Positions 9,239 to 18,556 of a stretch of 48,629 bases of DNA are shown here, in pieces. The position numbers were made by a program, and so were the translations under genes. The notes under the pieces are model-generated. The model was not told where the DNA came from, did no database searches, and saw only the letters and a list, made by a program, of their open reading frames with translations. This DNA comes from JAAYJT01 sp037446395. GTDB lineage: Bacteria > Bacteroidota > Bacteroidia > Bacteroidales > JAAYJT01. Position 1 is the stretch's first letter. Each line of letters begins with the position of its first letter. The DNA lies in NCBI GenBank assembly GCA_037446395.1, contig JBBIIP010000025.1, positions 1-48,629 on the forward strand, read 5' to 3'.

Positions 9239-10495
9239 ATGACGAAAAAAATACCCCTCAAGCCTACACTCCTGGTAGGTTTCTCAACGCTTGTCATTTT
9301 CACAGTTCTCTATCTCCTTTTTTGGCAGGAAAAAACAAAACATCCCGCTGATGAAGTGGTTTACGAACCAGTCTTACGATATGGAATTCGGGTTGACTCA
9401 CTGCTTCAATTTGATGGTGTGGTGAAACAAGACGAAACACTCTCGGTACTGCTTCAACGCTGCAATGTTGATGTCAGAACAATCAATTCATTGGTGGTAA
9501 AAGCATCCATAGTTTTTGATGCCCGAATGATCAGGGCTGGAAATAGCTATACGTTAATGTGTCGTCGCGATTCGGTAAACACACCGCTTTATTTTATTTA
9601 TGAGGATACTCCTTCCAAGTATATCGTATTCTCTTTGGGCGATTCACTACATGTTTATAGCGCCGATAAAGAAGTTGAACGCCGCATCGAATTTGCATCA
9701 GGCGTCATCGAATCCTCATTGTGGAACGCTTTGGACGATCAGGGAATCAACCCGACACTCGCACTGGAACTATCGGATGTTTATGCCTGGGCCATTGATT
9801 TTTTTGCCATTCAGAAAGGCGACTCATTCCGAACCTACTATGAACAGATTTATGTTGAGGGAAAGCCACTCAAAACAGGAAGGGTTGTTTCGGCCTGTTT
9901 CAATCATGCAGGAAGTGATTTTTATTCATTTTACTTTGTGCAAGAAGGAGTAGGCGATTATTTCGACGAAGAGGGAAAGAGCCTGCGAAAAGCATTTTTG
10001 AAGGCACCCTTAAAGTTTTCGAGGATATCATCTCGCTATTCGAACAGTCGGCTTCATCCGGTTCTTCGAATTCGAAGGCCGCATCATGGAGTGGATTATG
10101 CAGCCCCAACCGGCACCCCCGTGATGACCATTGGCGATGGCACAGTTACAAAGGCACACCACAGCGGTGGTGCTGGTAAAATGGTTGAAATCAGGCACAA
10201 TAGCACCTATAAAACGCAATATCTGCATCTTTCGGGATATGCCAAGGGCATTAATTCCGGCGCCAGGGTTAAACAAGGCCAGGTAATTGGCTATGTAGGA
10301 AGCACCGGGCTTTCGACCGGCCCCCACCTCGATTTCAGGGTATATAAAAATGGAGTAGCAATCAATCCCCTTAAAATTGAATCGCCACCCAGTGAGCCGG
10401 TGAAAGATAAATACAAGGAAGAATTTTTAGGAATTATGAATGAAGAAAAAAATAAGCTCGATAATCCAATTAAAAAAAATCCGGAGGAGCTATAA
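9239..10495 (+). CDS. M23-family peptidoglycan endopeptidase, membrane anchored
   Basis: A 418-residue LytM-type metallopeptidase expected to cut peptidoglycan crosslinks in the periplasm. A single N-terminal membrane segment (about residues 10-28) anchors it. Residues 60-250 form an OapA/Csd3-like N-terminal region. The catalytic domain spans about 270-385: His282 and Asp286 in HHGVDYA, His330 in QYLHLSGYAKG, and GPHLDF at 362-367. The usual His-x-His zinc motif is here His363-Leu-Asp365, so one metal ligand is Asp instead of His. Homologues with this variant are, as I recall, common in Bacteroidetes. The C-terminal tail is charged and lysine rich. It ends 9 nt from the convergent lipoprotein gene. 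Confidence 0.88.
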   Translation: MTKKIPLKPTLLVGFSTLVIFTVLYLLFWQEKTKHPADEVVYEPVLRYGIRVDSLLQFDGVVKQDETLSVLLQRCNVDVRTINSLVVKASIVFDARMIRAGNSYTLMCRRDSVNTPLYFIYEDTPSKYIVFSLGDSLHVYSADKEVERRIEFASGVIESSLWNALDDQGINPTLALELSDVYAWAIDFFAIQKGDSFRTYYEQIYVEGKPLKTGRVVSACFNHAGSDFYSFYFVQEGVGDYFDEEGKSLRKAFLKAPLKFSRISSRYSNSRLHPVLRIRRPHHGVDYAAPTGTPVMTIGDGTVTKAHHSGGAGKMVEIRHNSTYKTQYLHLSGYAKGINSGARVKQGQVIGYVGSTGLSTGPHLDFRVYKNGVAINPLKIESPPSEPVKDKYKEEFLGIMNEEKNKLDNPIKKNPEEL

Positions 10496-10504
10496 AAGCA
10501 ATCT

Positions 10505-10900
10505 TTATTTCAGCCGCGTGAAATCTCTTTCGATCTGGAAGCCAAATTTGTTGTAATAGACTACCAGTCGGTCGCGGGTTTGGATCCTAACTGTCCATTG
10601 TGCCAACTTATCCGCAGCGTATTCTAGTGTTATAACTTCGTTCTCTTTATCATAAGACCACTTTGCCTTCTCTAAATCAGACACACCAAGCAGAATTGTG
10701 GTTTGCTCAAAAGCAGACCCCTTGCCGAATGTCCAGGTAACTTGTTTGTCAAAAGGCTGGTTAATGCCATTGATGGTTTCCTTTGTCATTTCCCAGGATC
10801 CCAACAGTTTTTGTTCCTGGCCGCAACTAATAAATATTAAGGTGGCAATTGCTACTGTTATCAGTTGCGCTGATTTGAAATTTGTACTTCTCATAAACAA
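10505..10900 (-). CDS. Lipocalin-like small lipoprotein
   Basis: A 131-residue exported lipoprotein: a hydrophobic signal segment ends in the lipobox FISC, with the lipidated Cys followed by GQEQKLLGSWEMTKE. The Gly-x-Trp start and the alternating strands after it resemble the lipocalin-like (DUF4488/lipocalin_4) proteins common in Bacteroidetes. The ligand is unknown. A second in-frame ATG two codons in (10894) may be the true start. It appears monocistronic, convergent with the M23 gene. Confidence 0.7.
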   Translation of the reverse strand: MFMRSTNFKSAQLITVAIATLIFISCGQEQKLLGSWEMTKETINGINQPFDKQVTWTFGKGSAFEQTTILLGVSDLEKAKWSYDKENEVITLEYAADKLAQWTVRIQTRDRLVVYYNKFGFQIERDFTRLK

Positions 10901-10998
10901 TGATTTGCCTGATTTTGAATGGCAAAGTAAAGCAAAAATGAACTATCCTGCTGCTTGGGGGCAAAAACCAACCTTCGGAAAACGCTGTACACCAAATG

Positions 10999-11034
10999 AA
11001 AAAGGGCTGGCTCGACAAAGAGCCAGCCCTTTTT
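10999..11034 (-). terminator. Strong intrinsic terminator after the first SusCD operon
   Basis: A perfect 15-bp inverted repeat (10999-11013 with 11020-11034, loop GACAAA) has stem GGGCTGGCTC flanked by A and T runs. On the minus strand it ends in a T tract 18 nt after the stop of the lipoprotein gene. The A/T flanks make it potentially bidirectional, but no plus-strand gene ends nearby. Confidence 0.85.
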
Positions 11035-11051
11035 GTACTAATTGGCAGATT

Positions 11052-11879
11052 TTAGAGTGGCGTATAAACTTCTTCGATTACACGGTTTCCGCTTCCTCCA
11101 ACGTAAAAATAGTATAAGAAAAACTTACCAGTAGCCGGATCAAAATACGATCGTTTTCCGGCAGTAGGAATGATAGCAACCGGTGTTCCGTTCGAAAACG
11201 TAACATCGTTGTTTGTTTGGTTTACAGTGATGTCCATAAAATAACCAGCGCTACCCAAATCTCCAATTGACGTTGTGCAAGTGACTGCATTGATGGGAGT
11301 TAGGAACTTCTTTTCGTTGATTGGTCTGATCCCTGCAGTCGGGTGGTTAAAGGTTCCGGTTACCTGATAGAAACCGGCATAACGGTTGGCCACCGAGATG
11401 TTGGTTTTGGTGTTGTTAATTACTTTCCGACCATCAGAGAGTATTGCCACATAACTGAGGGTCCAATAATCGCCAATCGGGGCCAGCAATTCGTTGGTCG
11501 GCAGTGCGATGTTGTTAACTTTAAGGCTGGCAATCAGATTAGCGTAAGTAACAGAGTATGTTTCTGTGGCATCTGCTTTCTCATTCTTGCCATTTACGCT
11601 GATAGTTCTCAACAACACTTCATTCGAGAAGGCTTTCTGGGCGTTACTGTAATATTTATTATACACTTCAATCGTAGTAATGGCCGGTCCGAGGGGCAGA
11701 AATACCGGAATGTCAATTTTTGGAGTGTTCCCAAGTTTATAAGGAATAGAAGTTAACGGCGACACCAACCCACCAGTCTTGGCTTCGGCCGTTACAAGAT
11801 CTTCGGATTTGTTACACGCGCTAAATACAAGCCCGATGATACCGAAGATGGCGATAAGATTTATCAATTTTGATTTCAT
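11052..11879 (-). CDS. Unknown outer-surface lipoprotein, third gene of SusCD operon 1
   Basis: A 275-residue protein with a signal peptide ending in the lipobox VFSAC, followed by NKSEDLVTAE. I do not recognise a domain with certainty. Composition and spacing of strands suggest beta-sandwich modules, for example ITTIEVYNKYYSNAQKAF, and the C-terminal part has YFMDITVNQTNNDVTFSNG and GKRSYFDPATGKFFLYYFYV. It starts 35 nt after the SusD gene and ends at the operon's terminator. By position it is analogous to SusE/SusF-like accessory ligand-binding lipoproteins, but that is inference from context. Of the four SusCD units only this one carries such a gene. Confidence 0.7.
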   Translation of the reverse strand: MKSKLINLIAIFGIIGLVFSACNKSEDLVTAEAKTGGLVSPLTSIPYKLGNTPKIDIPVFLPLGPAITTIEVYNKYYSNAQKAFSNEVLLRTISVNGKNEKADATETYSVTYANLIASLKVNNIALPTNELLAPIGDYWTLSYVAILSDGRKVINNTKTNISVANRYAGFYQVTGTFNHPTAGIRPINEKKFLTPINAVTCTTSIGDLGSAGYFMDITVNQTNNDVTFSNGTPVAIIPTAGKRSYFDPATGKFFLYYFYVGGSGNRVIEEVYTPL

Positions 11880-11914
11880 ATCTTGTGTTTTTCTTTAATT
11901 TATAAACAATCAAC

Positions 11915-13474
11915 TTAATCAATATCCCACCAGACCCTGGTGTTCAAATTATCCGGGCCACCCAACAATGTAACCCCCTTTGCAAGCTGAGAAGAATTGC
12001 GTGCTGCTTCGTCGGTCGGATATGTAACCCGTACAGGTATCTTGCCATCGTTGAAACCTTCGGCTGCCGGTGTTAATCTTGGCCAACCTGTTCTTCTCCA
12101 TTCAAACCAGCTTTGCAAGCCTTGATCGAACATTGCTACCCATTTTTGAGTGGCAATTTGTTCCATGGCTTTAGTAGCATTCCATGCCCAACCTCCATAT
12201 TCATTGAAATCGTCAAGGGCAAATTTGAGGATGTCTGATGTTCCATCCCATCCCCAGCTGATAAAAGTCGGACCCCAAATTGCCTTCAGCCGTGTTCTGA
12301 AGTAGTCTGCATTTTGATAATATGATGCTTCAATACCTTGCTCATAGTGTGTTTTAGCAGCAGTGGCCCCACCCGGGATATAATTTTTCAAAGCAGCTTC
12401 TGCAAGTATAAATTTTAGCTCAACAAAACTCATCAGCATACCAGGCGCCGTAGCCTGTGTGTAGAATGATCCAATTTTTGATGTGTTGGCCAGGCCATTA
12501 CCATCATATGCTGCTGCATTGGCAGAAGAAAGCCCGTTAGGGATTCCATTATAATCGCCGGTTCCCGCTGCAAGCTCTGCATAAAGTGTGACCCTGTAGT
12601 CGGGGCTGGCAGGATCTTTATATAGCTTGTCAATCAAATTTTTACTGACCCGGTGGTCGTCTCGGGTTTTACGGTTTTCGTTTATTGGGTGATTATTTGG
12701 AAAAGATCCCAGGTATTGTAAAGCAGCATTATCTGCATTGCTTGTAAACATTGGATACTTAGCCGCATTGTTTATCATTTTTGTCATCTCGGTTGTAACA
12801 AATGGGGCATCTTTTCCTGACATTCGAAGCAAAAGCCTCATTTTTAGCGAATTGGCAAACTTTTTCCACGCTGTAATATTGTTGTTAAACAAAATATCAC
12901 CATCAATCGCACTGCCTGCAGGGTCGAGCAATGTATTTGCTGTTTCGAGTTTAGCGATCATATCGCGGTAGATGCTTTCCTGCGAATCGTATTTGGGAAG
13001 TGTATTGGTTTCGCCTTGCCATGCCTCGGTATAAGGAACCGGGCCAAAGAGGTCGGTTATCACTGAAGAAATGTAAGTGCGCAATACGAGTGCTACTCCC
13101 TGGTAGTTTTTATGGTCGCGTTCAACGGCTACATCATAAATAAGTTGCACATCTTTGCCGGAAGCGGCGTAAAAGCTTGTCCAGGAGATGTTTATGACAG
13201 ACAACCTGGGACGATATCTATCTTCATCGGTGTATTGCACCTTGGCCATATGCTGAACCCAGCCGGAGCCCATTTCGTGCCCAAGAAAGATTTCATGTAC
13301 ACGGTCGGTCAAGCTTTCGATGGCATTGGTAAGGAGCATTTCGGGTGCAGCCAGCTTGGTGCTGGGGTTATTGGGATCTTTGTTGATTTCATCAAAATCT
13401 TTGGTACATGAAACCATCGCGATCAGGATCATGGCGAATAAAACCGTGATTCCAATTATGTTGATTCTTTTCAT
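11915..13474 (-). CDS. SusD/RagB-type lipoprotein (SusD-like_2 class), pair 1
   Basis: A 519-residue surface lipoprotein that forms the lid of the SusC channel and captures ligand. The signal peptide ends in VSCTKDFDEINKDPNNPS, with Cys as the lipidated residue. The sequence EMLLTNAIESL and the C-terminal SWFEWRRTGWPRLTPA are characteristic of the SusD-like_2 class rather than the classical SusD class. The TPR-like alpha-helical body includes YRDMIAKLETANTLL and FANSLKMRLLLRMSG. It starts 23 nt downstream of the broken SusC reading frame. Substrate cannot be read from the sequence; no carbohydrate-active enzyme is nearby. Confidence 0.92.
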   Translation of the reverse strand: MKRINIIGITVLFAMILIAMVSCTKDFDEINKDPNNPSTKLAAPEMLLTNAIESLTDRVHEIFLGHEMGSGWVQHMAKVQYTDEDRYRPRLSVINISWTSFYAASGKDVQLIYDVAVERDHKNYQGVALVLRTYISSVITDLFGPVPYTEAWQGETNTLPKYDSQESIYRDMIAKLETANTLLDPAGSAIDGDILFNNNITAWKKFANSLKMRLLLRMSGKDAPFVTTEMTKMINNAAKYPMFTSNADNAALQYLGSFPNNHPINENRKTRDDHRVSKNLIDKLYKDPASPDYRVTLYAELAAGTGDYNGIPNGLSSANAAAYDGNGLANTSKIGSFYTQATAPGMLMSFVELKFILAEAALKNYIPGGATAAKTHYEQGIEASYYQNADYFRTRLKAIWGPTFISWGWDGTSDILKFALDDFNEYGGWAWNATKAMEQIATQKWVAMFDQGLQSWFEWRRTGWPRLTPAAEGFNDGKIPVRVTYPTDEAARNSSQLAKGVTLLGGPDNLNTRVWWDID

Positions 13475-13497
13475 TTGTGTGGATGTTTAAGGTTAGA

Positions 13498-16400
13498 CTA
13501 AAATTTTGCGCTGATATTGAACCCGATGCTGCGGGCAGAAGGAATCTGCCCAAACTCCAACCCCTGAACATTTCCGCTGTTGAAAGAAGTTTCAGGGTCA
13601 ATGTGAGGCACTACGGAATAGAGCAACGCAAGGTTTCTTCCGACAATTGATACAGACAAATCCTGGAAAGGAGTATTGCGGACTTGTCCGAAATTATAAC
13701 CAAGCCTGATTTCTCGTAGTTTGATATAACTGGCATCAAAAACACTGCCGGCAGCAATACCATCAACATATGCAGCTTTGTTATATGCTTCGGCATCTAC
13801 AACCACATCGTTTTCAACAAAAGCTGGTTTGCCATCGCTTCCAACAATTTGTTTAACGCCCTTACCTACGATTCCGCCCTCGCGTCCGATGAGTGTTTCT
13901 TTTAGAACGCCTGCATAGCGGCCCCAGGTGGTTGTCATGGTATAAAGATCGCCACCTTTTTCATATCAATCAGGAAGCCTCCAGTGAACCCTTTGTATGA
14001 GAAGTCATTGTTGATGCCACCAATCCAGTCGGGCTGGTAGTTTCCAAGAATTTTCAAGTCGCCTGTTACAGGGAGCCCGTTAACATGCACGATGTTTCCG
14101 CTCGGGTCTCTCAGATAATCATAGCCATATAACGACCCATATGCCTGACCCGGAATGGCCATCACCTTCAGGCTCCAATAGCTTCCAAGTTCGTATTGCT
14201 CAACCCCTTCGGCCAATGAAACCACTTGGTTTTTGTTTTTAGCAAAATTAAAGGTGGTGCGCCATTTGAGCGGGCTTTGCTGCCCGATGACATCCACTCC
14301 TAATGAAAGTTCAATACCCTTGTTGGAAATTTCGCCAGCATTGATGTTTTTGCTCGTGTATCCTGATGAAGCAGAAACCGGAATGCTTATAATCTGGTCG
14401 GTGGTGGTTTGGTTATAGTATGTGATATCAAGACTGATCCGATTTGTGAGGAATTTCATCTCAGCGCCTACTTCAAGGGAGTTGGCAAACTGCGGCTTAA
14501 GTTCAGAGTTAGGCAGATTATTTGGCACAAATTGGTTGAGTAGTTTGGTGCTGGCATTCCAACCATCACCAAACGATAGGAACGGTGCTAACTGATACGG
14601 ATCGGTATCGGAACCAACCCTGGCATAACCTAGTCTCAATTTGCCATACGACAATGGCCCGAGGTCATTGCGAATCAGGTCGGTAATGACTGCGCCAAAG
14701 GAAACGGATGGATAGAAATATGAATTTTTTCCTTCGGGCAAAGTGCTCGACCAGTCATTTCGGCCTGTAAAGTCGAAATACAACCCTTTCATGAAGCCAA
14801 CCTGGCCCGAAAAATATAGACTATTGATGCGTTTATTGCGATCGAACGAGGAAGTGCGCAATGCAACGCGAGAGTTTGCCAGTGTGTATACCCCAGGAAC
14901 AGCCAGTTCGTCGGCGGCTCCAAAAACCCTGTGGTAATTCTGATCCATCCGGTTGCCCCCTGCATTGAAATTCAGATTAAGATTTTCGCTAAAGGTTTTG
15001 TTATAAGACAAAAGAAAATCGTTATTCACCTCCATGAAAGAAAAAAGGCTTTCGGAGTAGGAGCCAAAATGATTATCAATGTCTCCGGCAGCAATGCGAT
15101 CGGTGTTCAGGTTCGTGAAATAATCAATCCCGGTGCGAACCATGGCAGTAAGATTATCAGTGATGATATAATTGACTTTGGCATTGCCGGTTACACGATC
15201 GCGGTTCATTTTATTGAGGTTCTCGTGCAATGTAAAGTAAGGATTATTATGATAGTTATAGTTCCAGTTAAACAAACTTCCGTCTGCGTTTTTATATTCT
15301 TTCAGTTTTGTGATATCCACCTGCCGGCCAAACCACATGAATTGTTGCATCACATTTTGAGCGTCGTAGCCATAGCCGGGAAGATTATCGCTTTTTGTTT
15401 TGTTATAATTGGCCGATCCGGATATTGAAAGCCTTTGACTGGGATTGGCAGTGGCGCCGAGCGAAAGATTATTTTTTGTGAGATCGGTGTTTGGAAGCAT
15501 CCCTTTTTGGCTGACGTTTCCATAGGATATCCTAAAGCTTCCAAATTTTTCGCCTCCTGTAATTGCCAGGTTTGTGGAAGTGGTCAAGCCGGTTTCAAAG
15601 AAATTTTTAACGTTGTCGGGTGCAGGAACCCAAGGTTGTTGTTTTCCAAAAAACTGATCAATCAGCCTTCCATCTAACCTTGGTCCCCAGCTTTCGTCAA
15701 CCCCATCGTTGATGCCGTGTCCCGCTCCATCAACAAAACTAAAAGCTCCACCGGATCCTTGTCCATAAACATCCTGAAAGTCAGGAAGCCTCAAGGGTGT
15801 TTCGAAGGTTGTGCTGTTCGAAAGTTCGATGCCAATCCCTTTTTTCATCTTGGCGCTTGCCTGAGAACCCGCTTTTGTGGTAATTAGCACGACACCGTTG
15901 GCTGCCCGTGAGCCATAGAGCGCAGCAGCATTTGGGCCTTTGAGCACCGAAATCGAATAAATATCATTCGGATTGATGTCAGCGGCGGCATTACCGCGGT
16001 TCACACCATAGGTGCCGGTAGATCCAAGTTCATCATTGTTCATTGGAATTCCATCAACAATGAACAATGGCTGATTGTTACCCCCCAAGGAAGAAACACC
16101 ACGGACTATGATACGCGAAGATGCGCCTACTGCCCCTGAGGAACTGGTGATCTGCAACCCGGCAATCTTTCCTGACAATGAATTTAATACATTGGTTTCC
16201 CTGGCCTTGGATATTTCTTCGCCACTAAGGTCTTGTACCGAATAGCCCAGCGACTTTTTCTCTCTCGAGATACCCAATGCTGTGACTACAACCCCCTCGA
16301 TATCAAGAATGTCCCGTTCAAGAGCAACATTTATAACATTCTGATTTCCAATGGTGATTTCTTTAGTTTTCATACCCACGAACGAAAATACCAACGTGTT

Positions 16401-16601
16401 GGCATTTGATGGCACCGACAGTTGATATTTTCCTGATAAATCGGTAGTGATACCGGTAGTTGTACCTTTCACAACAACCGAAACACCAGGAATACCACTG
16501 CCATCTTCAGAGCTGGTCACAGTGCCTGTGATTGCTCTTTGGGCGAGCGCAGCCTGCATTGCAAACAGCAAGCAGGCAAAAAGAATGGTAATTTTTCTCA
16601 T
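13498..16601 (-). pseudogene. SusC/RagA TonB-dependent transporter, pair 1, interrupted by a one-base frameshift
   Basis: A TonB-dependent outer-membrane channel split into two frames: 16601-13935 (888 aa) and 13938-13498 (146 aa). Signal peptide MRKITILFACLLFAMQAALA is followed by a carboxypeptidase-regulatory-like domain (about residues 22-100), the plug (NQPLFIVDGIPMNN, NPNDIYSISVLKGPNAAALYG) and a barrel. The upstream frame ends GGFLIDMKKVAIFIP. Adding one A to the five-A run (T5 at 13957-13961 on the plus strand) would read MKKGGDLYTMTTTWG straight into the second piece, giving about 1034 residues, normal for SusC. The rest is intact, so this is a recent mutation, a sequencing error in a homopolymer, or ribosomal slippage. 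It belongs with the SusD-like_2 gene downstream and resembles the SusC of pair 3. Confidence 0.85.
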
Positions 16602-16611
16602 AATTCAAGAA

Positions 16612-16621
16612 TTTTGGTTAG
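16612..16621 (-). promoter_or_regulatory. Leader motif CTAACCAAAA before SusC 1
   Basis: The exact decamer CTAACCAAAA (minus strand) ends 10 nt before the start codon. The same decamer precedes all four SusC genes and hutH at 9-11 nt. Its function is unknown; it sits where a ribosome binding site would be but does not resemble a Shine-Dalgarno sequence. Confidence 0.6.
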
Positions 16622-16993
16622 TAAAACACAGATTTTGTAAAAACAAAATTATATCCATTTAATGGCCTGATTTATAATCTCTTGCTTACTCAGGGGGGTG
16701 TCTGTCGGAGTAGGCAGCCTTGAAGAAGAGATAGAAGAAGAATACAAAAATACATATTCCATAGAGGGAAATGCAAATTATCAAACTTTTTTCAAAAGAA
16801 TTTCGTGCATTGAATTATAACGCCCTAACATATAAATAGTTATGTATGTTAAATCATATAAAAATTTTTTCCGCAATAGAAGTACGCCTTGATTTCAAAT
16901 CTGGCGAAAGCATAGAAAGGCAACTGTTTCCGTTCTTTTATGGTTAATAAGGCAATGCTTCAAGCGGAGTGATCTACAGAAATGCCTTGAAAA
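16622..16993. other. Intergenic region between SusC 1 and the SusD 2 terminator
   Basis: A/T-rich spacer with no credible gene. A TAATTTTG -7 box on the minus strand (16644-16651) could serve SusC 1, but no matching upstream TTTG was found. A GGGGGG run lies near 16692. Nothing else was recognised. Confidence 0.5.
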
Positions 16994-17022
16994 AAAAACT
17001 GCCCCACAAGGAGGCAGTTTTT
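16994..17022 (-). terminator. Intrinsic terminator of SusCD operon 2
   Basis: A 10-bp stem (AAAAACTGCC at 16994-17003 with GGCAGTTTTT at 17013-17022, 9-nt loop) is followed on the minus strand by a continuous T run. It lies 23 nt after the SusD 2 stop codon. Confidence 0.85.
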
Positions 17023-17045
17023 GTGAAAATAAAGACTTTGATTGA

Positions 17046-18545
17046 TTACGGATTCTGTACCATCAACGGATTTGCTTTCATTTCATCTTCCGGAATCAGC
17101 CATTGCCACCGGTTGTCGCCGGCTGGAACATCATAGATTACGGCTAAGCTGGCTGTGTGATTGGCACCATTTCTATTCAGCGCCAGATTGAGGCGTTTAA
17201 GATCATAAAAACGGAATCCTTCTCCCCACAATTCAATCCTGCGGTGATTCATGATTTCGTTGATCAAGGCTGTGCCTGAATTCGTAGAGAGCACATAGCT
17301 TGGATCCCGGTTACTCATCAACTCAAATAGCCGTTGCCTTGCTAAAACTTCATCTCCAGCCTGTGCTCTTCGCGCATAGGCTTCGGCTTCGATCAGGATC
17401 ATCTCAGCAACCCGCATGTAGGGCAAGTCGCCACGGCTATCGCCCTGATCAACGGCTTTGAACTTAAAGTTGTGATGGGTTGTAACGGCAAAGGTTGTTG
17501 GAATGCCTTCGGCAGTCAACCGAGTTCTGGCAGCTGTTGTGGTAGGTTCCCATAGTTGACGGCGTCTGTCGGTGGTTGACATAAGGTTGTAAAGCAGGTT
17601 GTTGATCTTTTTTGGATTCGCCCTGATCATGGATGAGCTGAAGTTGTAGGAGTTATAGGCATAGTAGGAATAGAAGTATGTGGTCTGATCTGCGATTACT
17701 TCACATGCCCACATAAACTCCGGATTTGCTATTTTGGTAAACCCTTCAAGCAATTGGGCTGCACTCATCAGGGTTAATCCTGTGCGTGCCTGGTTGGCCA
17801 TGGCAAAGGCGGTAGCCCATTCGCCGGTAGTCAGCGCAACACGGGCTTTGATACCACGTGCCACCCTTACATTTATATGCGACTTAAGCTTGGCTGGTTT
17901 TCCGTCGAGTAGGGTAATCGCCAGATCAAGATCATCATTGACTTGCTTGTAAACTTCTTCCACAGACTTTCTGGGTTGAGGCTCAGTGGTACTTTTTGTC
18001 ATGATCGGCACTCCCAGTTGGTTATTGGGCTTCGCTGTCCAGTCATAGCGTTTTCCAAAAAGCTGTACAAGGTTAAAATGTGCCCAGGCCCGATAAGCAA
18101 GCGCCTGCCCTTTGATATGGTCCTTTTCGGATTGTGTGCCCACAGCGTTATCAATACTTTCGATAACGATATTGGCATTGTTAATGATTCTGTAGTAAAA
18201 ATACCATGCGAAATTTGGGATTGAGCTATTTGAGTTGGTGTGTGCAAGCCACCGGTGGGTATTGTTATACCAACCGGATCCGGCTGCAGTCATGGCCATA
18301 TCTTCTCCCAGATAGTCCACGTGAATCATCATGCTTCCCTGGCCAACTTCGCCCTGATCGCGCCATTGCATATACATCAGGCGATGTATTCCATTGATGG
18401 CAGCCCATGCGTTTTGGGTAGTGGTAAATACAGTTTCCTTTGAAACCGAACTGGTAGGGATGGTATCGAGGTAGTCTTTAGCACAACCTTGTGTGAGCAG
18501 AATGGCTGCGACTGTAATGATTAATTTGCTGAATCTATTTTTCAT
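17046..18545 (-). CDS. SusD/RagB lipoprotein (classical class), pair 2
   Basis: A 499-residue surface lipoprotein with lipobox TQGCAKDYLDTIPTSSVS; the residues after the Cys are the classic SusD start. The N-terminal TPR region includes NAWAAINGIHRLMY and QALAYRAWAHFNLVQLFG, and the C-terminal signature EIMNHRRIELWGEGFRFYDL is typical of RagB/SusD proteins. It partners the SusC 11 nt upstream and is followed by a terminator. The ligand is unknown. The class differs from the SusD proteins of pairs 1 and 3. Confidence 0.93.
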   Translation of the reverse strand: MKNRFSKLIITVAAILLTQGCAKDYLDTIPTSSVSKETVFTTTQNAWAAINGIHRLMYMQWRDQGEVGQGSMMIHVDYLGEDMAMTAAGSGWYNNTHRWLAHTNSNSSIPNFAWYFYYRIINNANIVIESIDNAVGTQSEKDHIKGQALAYRAWAHFNLVQLFGKRYDWTAKPNNQLGVPIMTKSTTEPQPRKSVEEVYKQVNDDLDLAITLLDGKPAKLKSHINVRVARGIKARVALTTGEWATAFAMANQARTGLTLMSAAQLLEGFTKIANPEFMWACEVIADQTTYFYSYYAYNSYNFSSSMIRANPKKINNLLYNLMSTTDRRRQLWEPTTTAARTRLTAEGIPTTFAVTTHHNFKFKAVDQGDSRGDLPYMRVAEMILIEAEAYARRAQAGDEVLARQRLFELMSNRDPSYVLSTNSGTALINEIMNHRRIELWGEGFRFYDLKRLNLALNRNGANHTASLAVIYDVPAGDNRWQWLIPEDEMKANPLMVQNP

Positions 18546-18556
18546 AGCGGTAAGTG

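Noticed and set aside
13950..13970. Programmed -1 frameshift in SusC 1 as the main explanation
   Set aside because: The heptamer is G AAA AAG rather than the strong A AAA AAG, I saw no stimulatory structure, and SusC proteins are not known to need frameshifting. A homopolymer indel is simpler.
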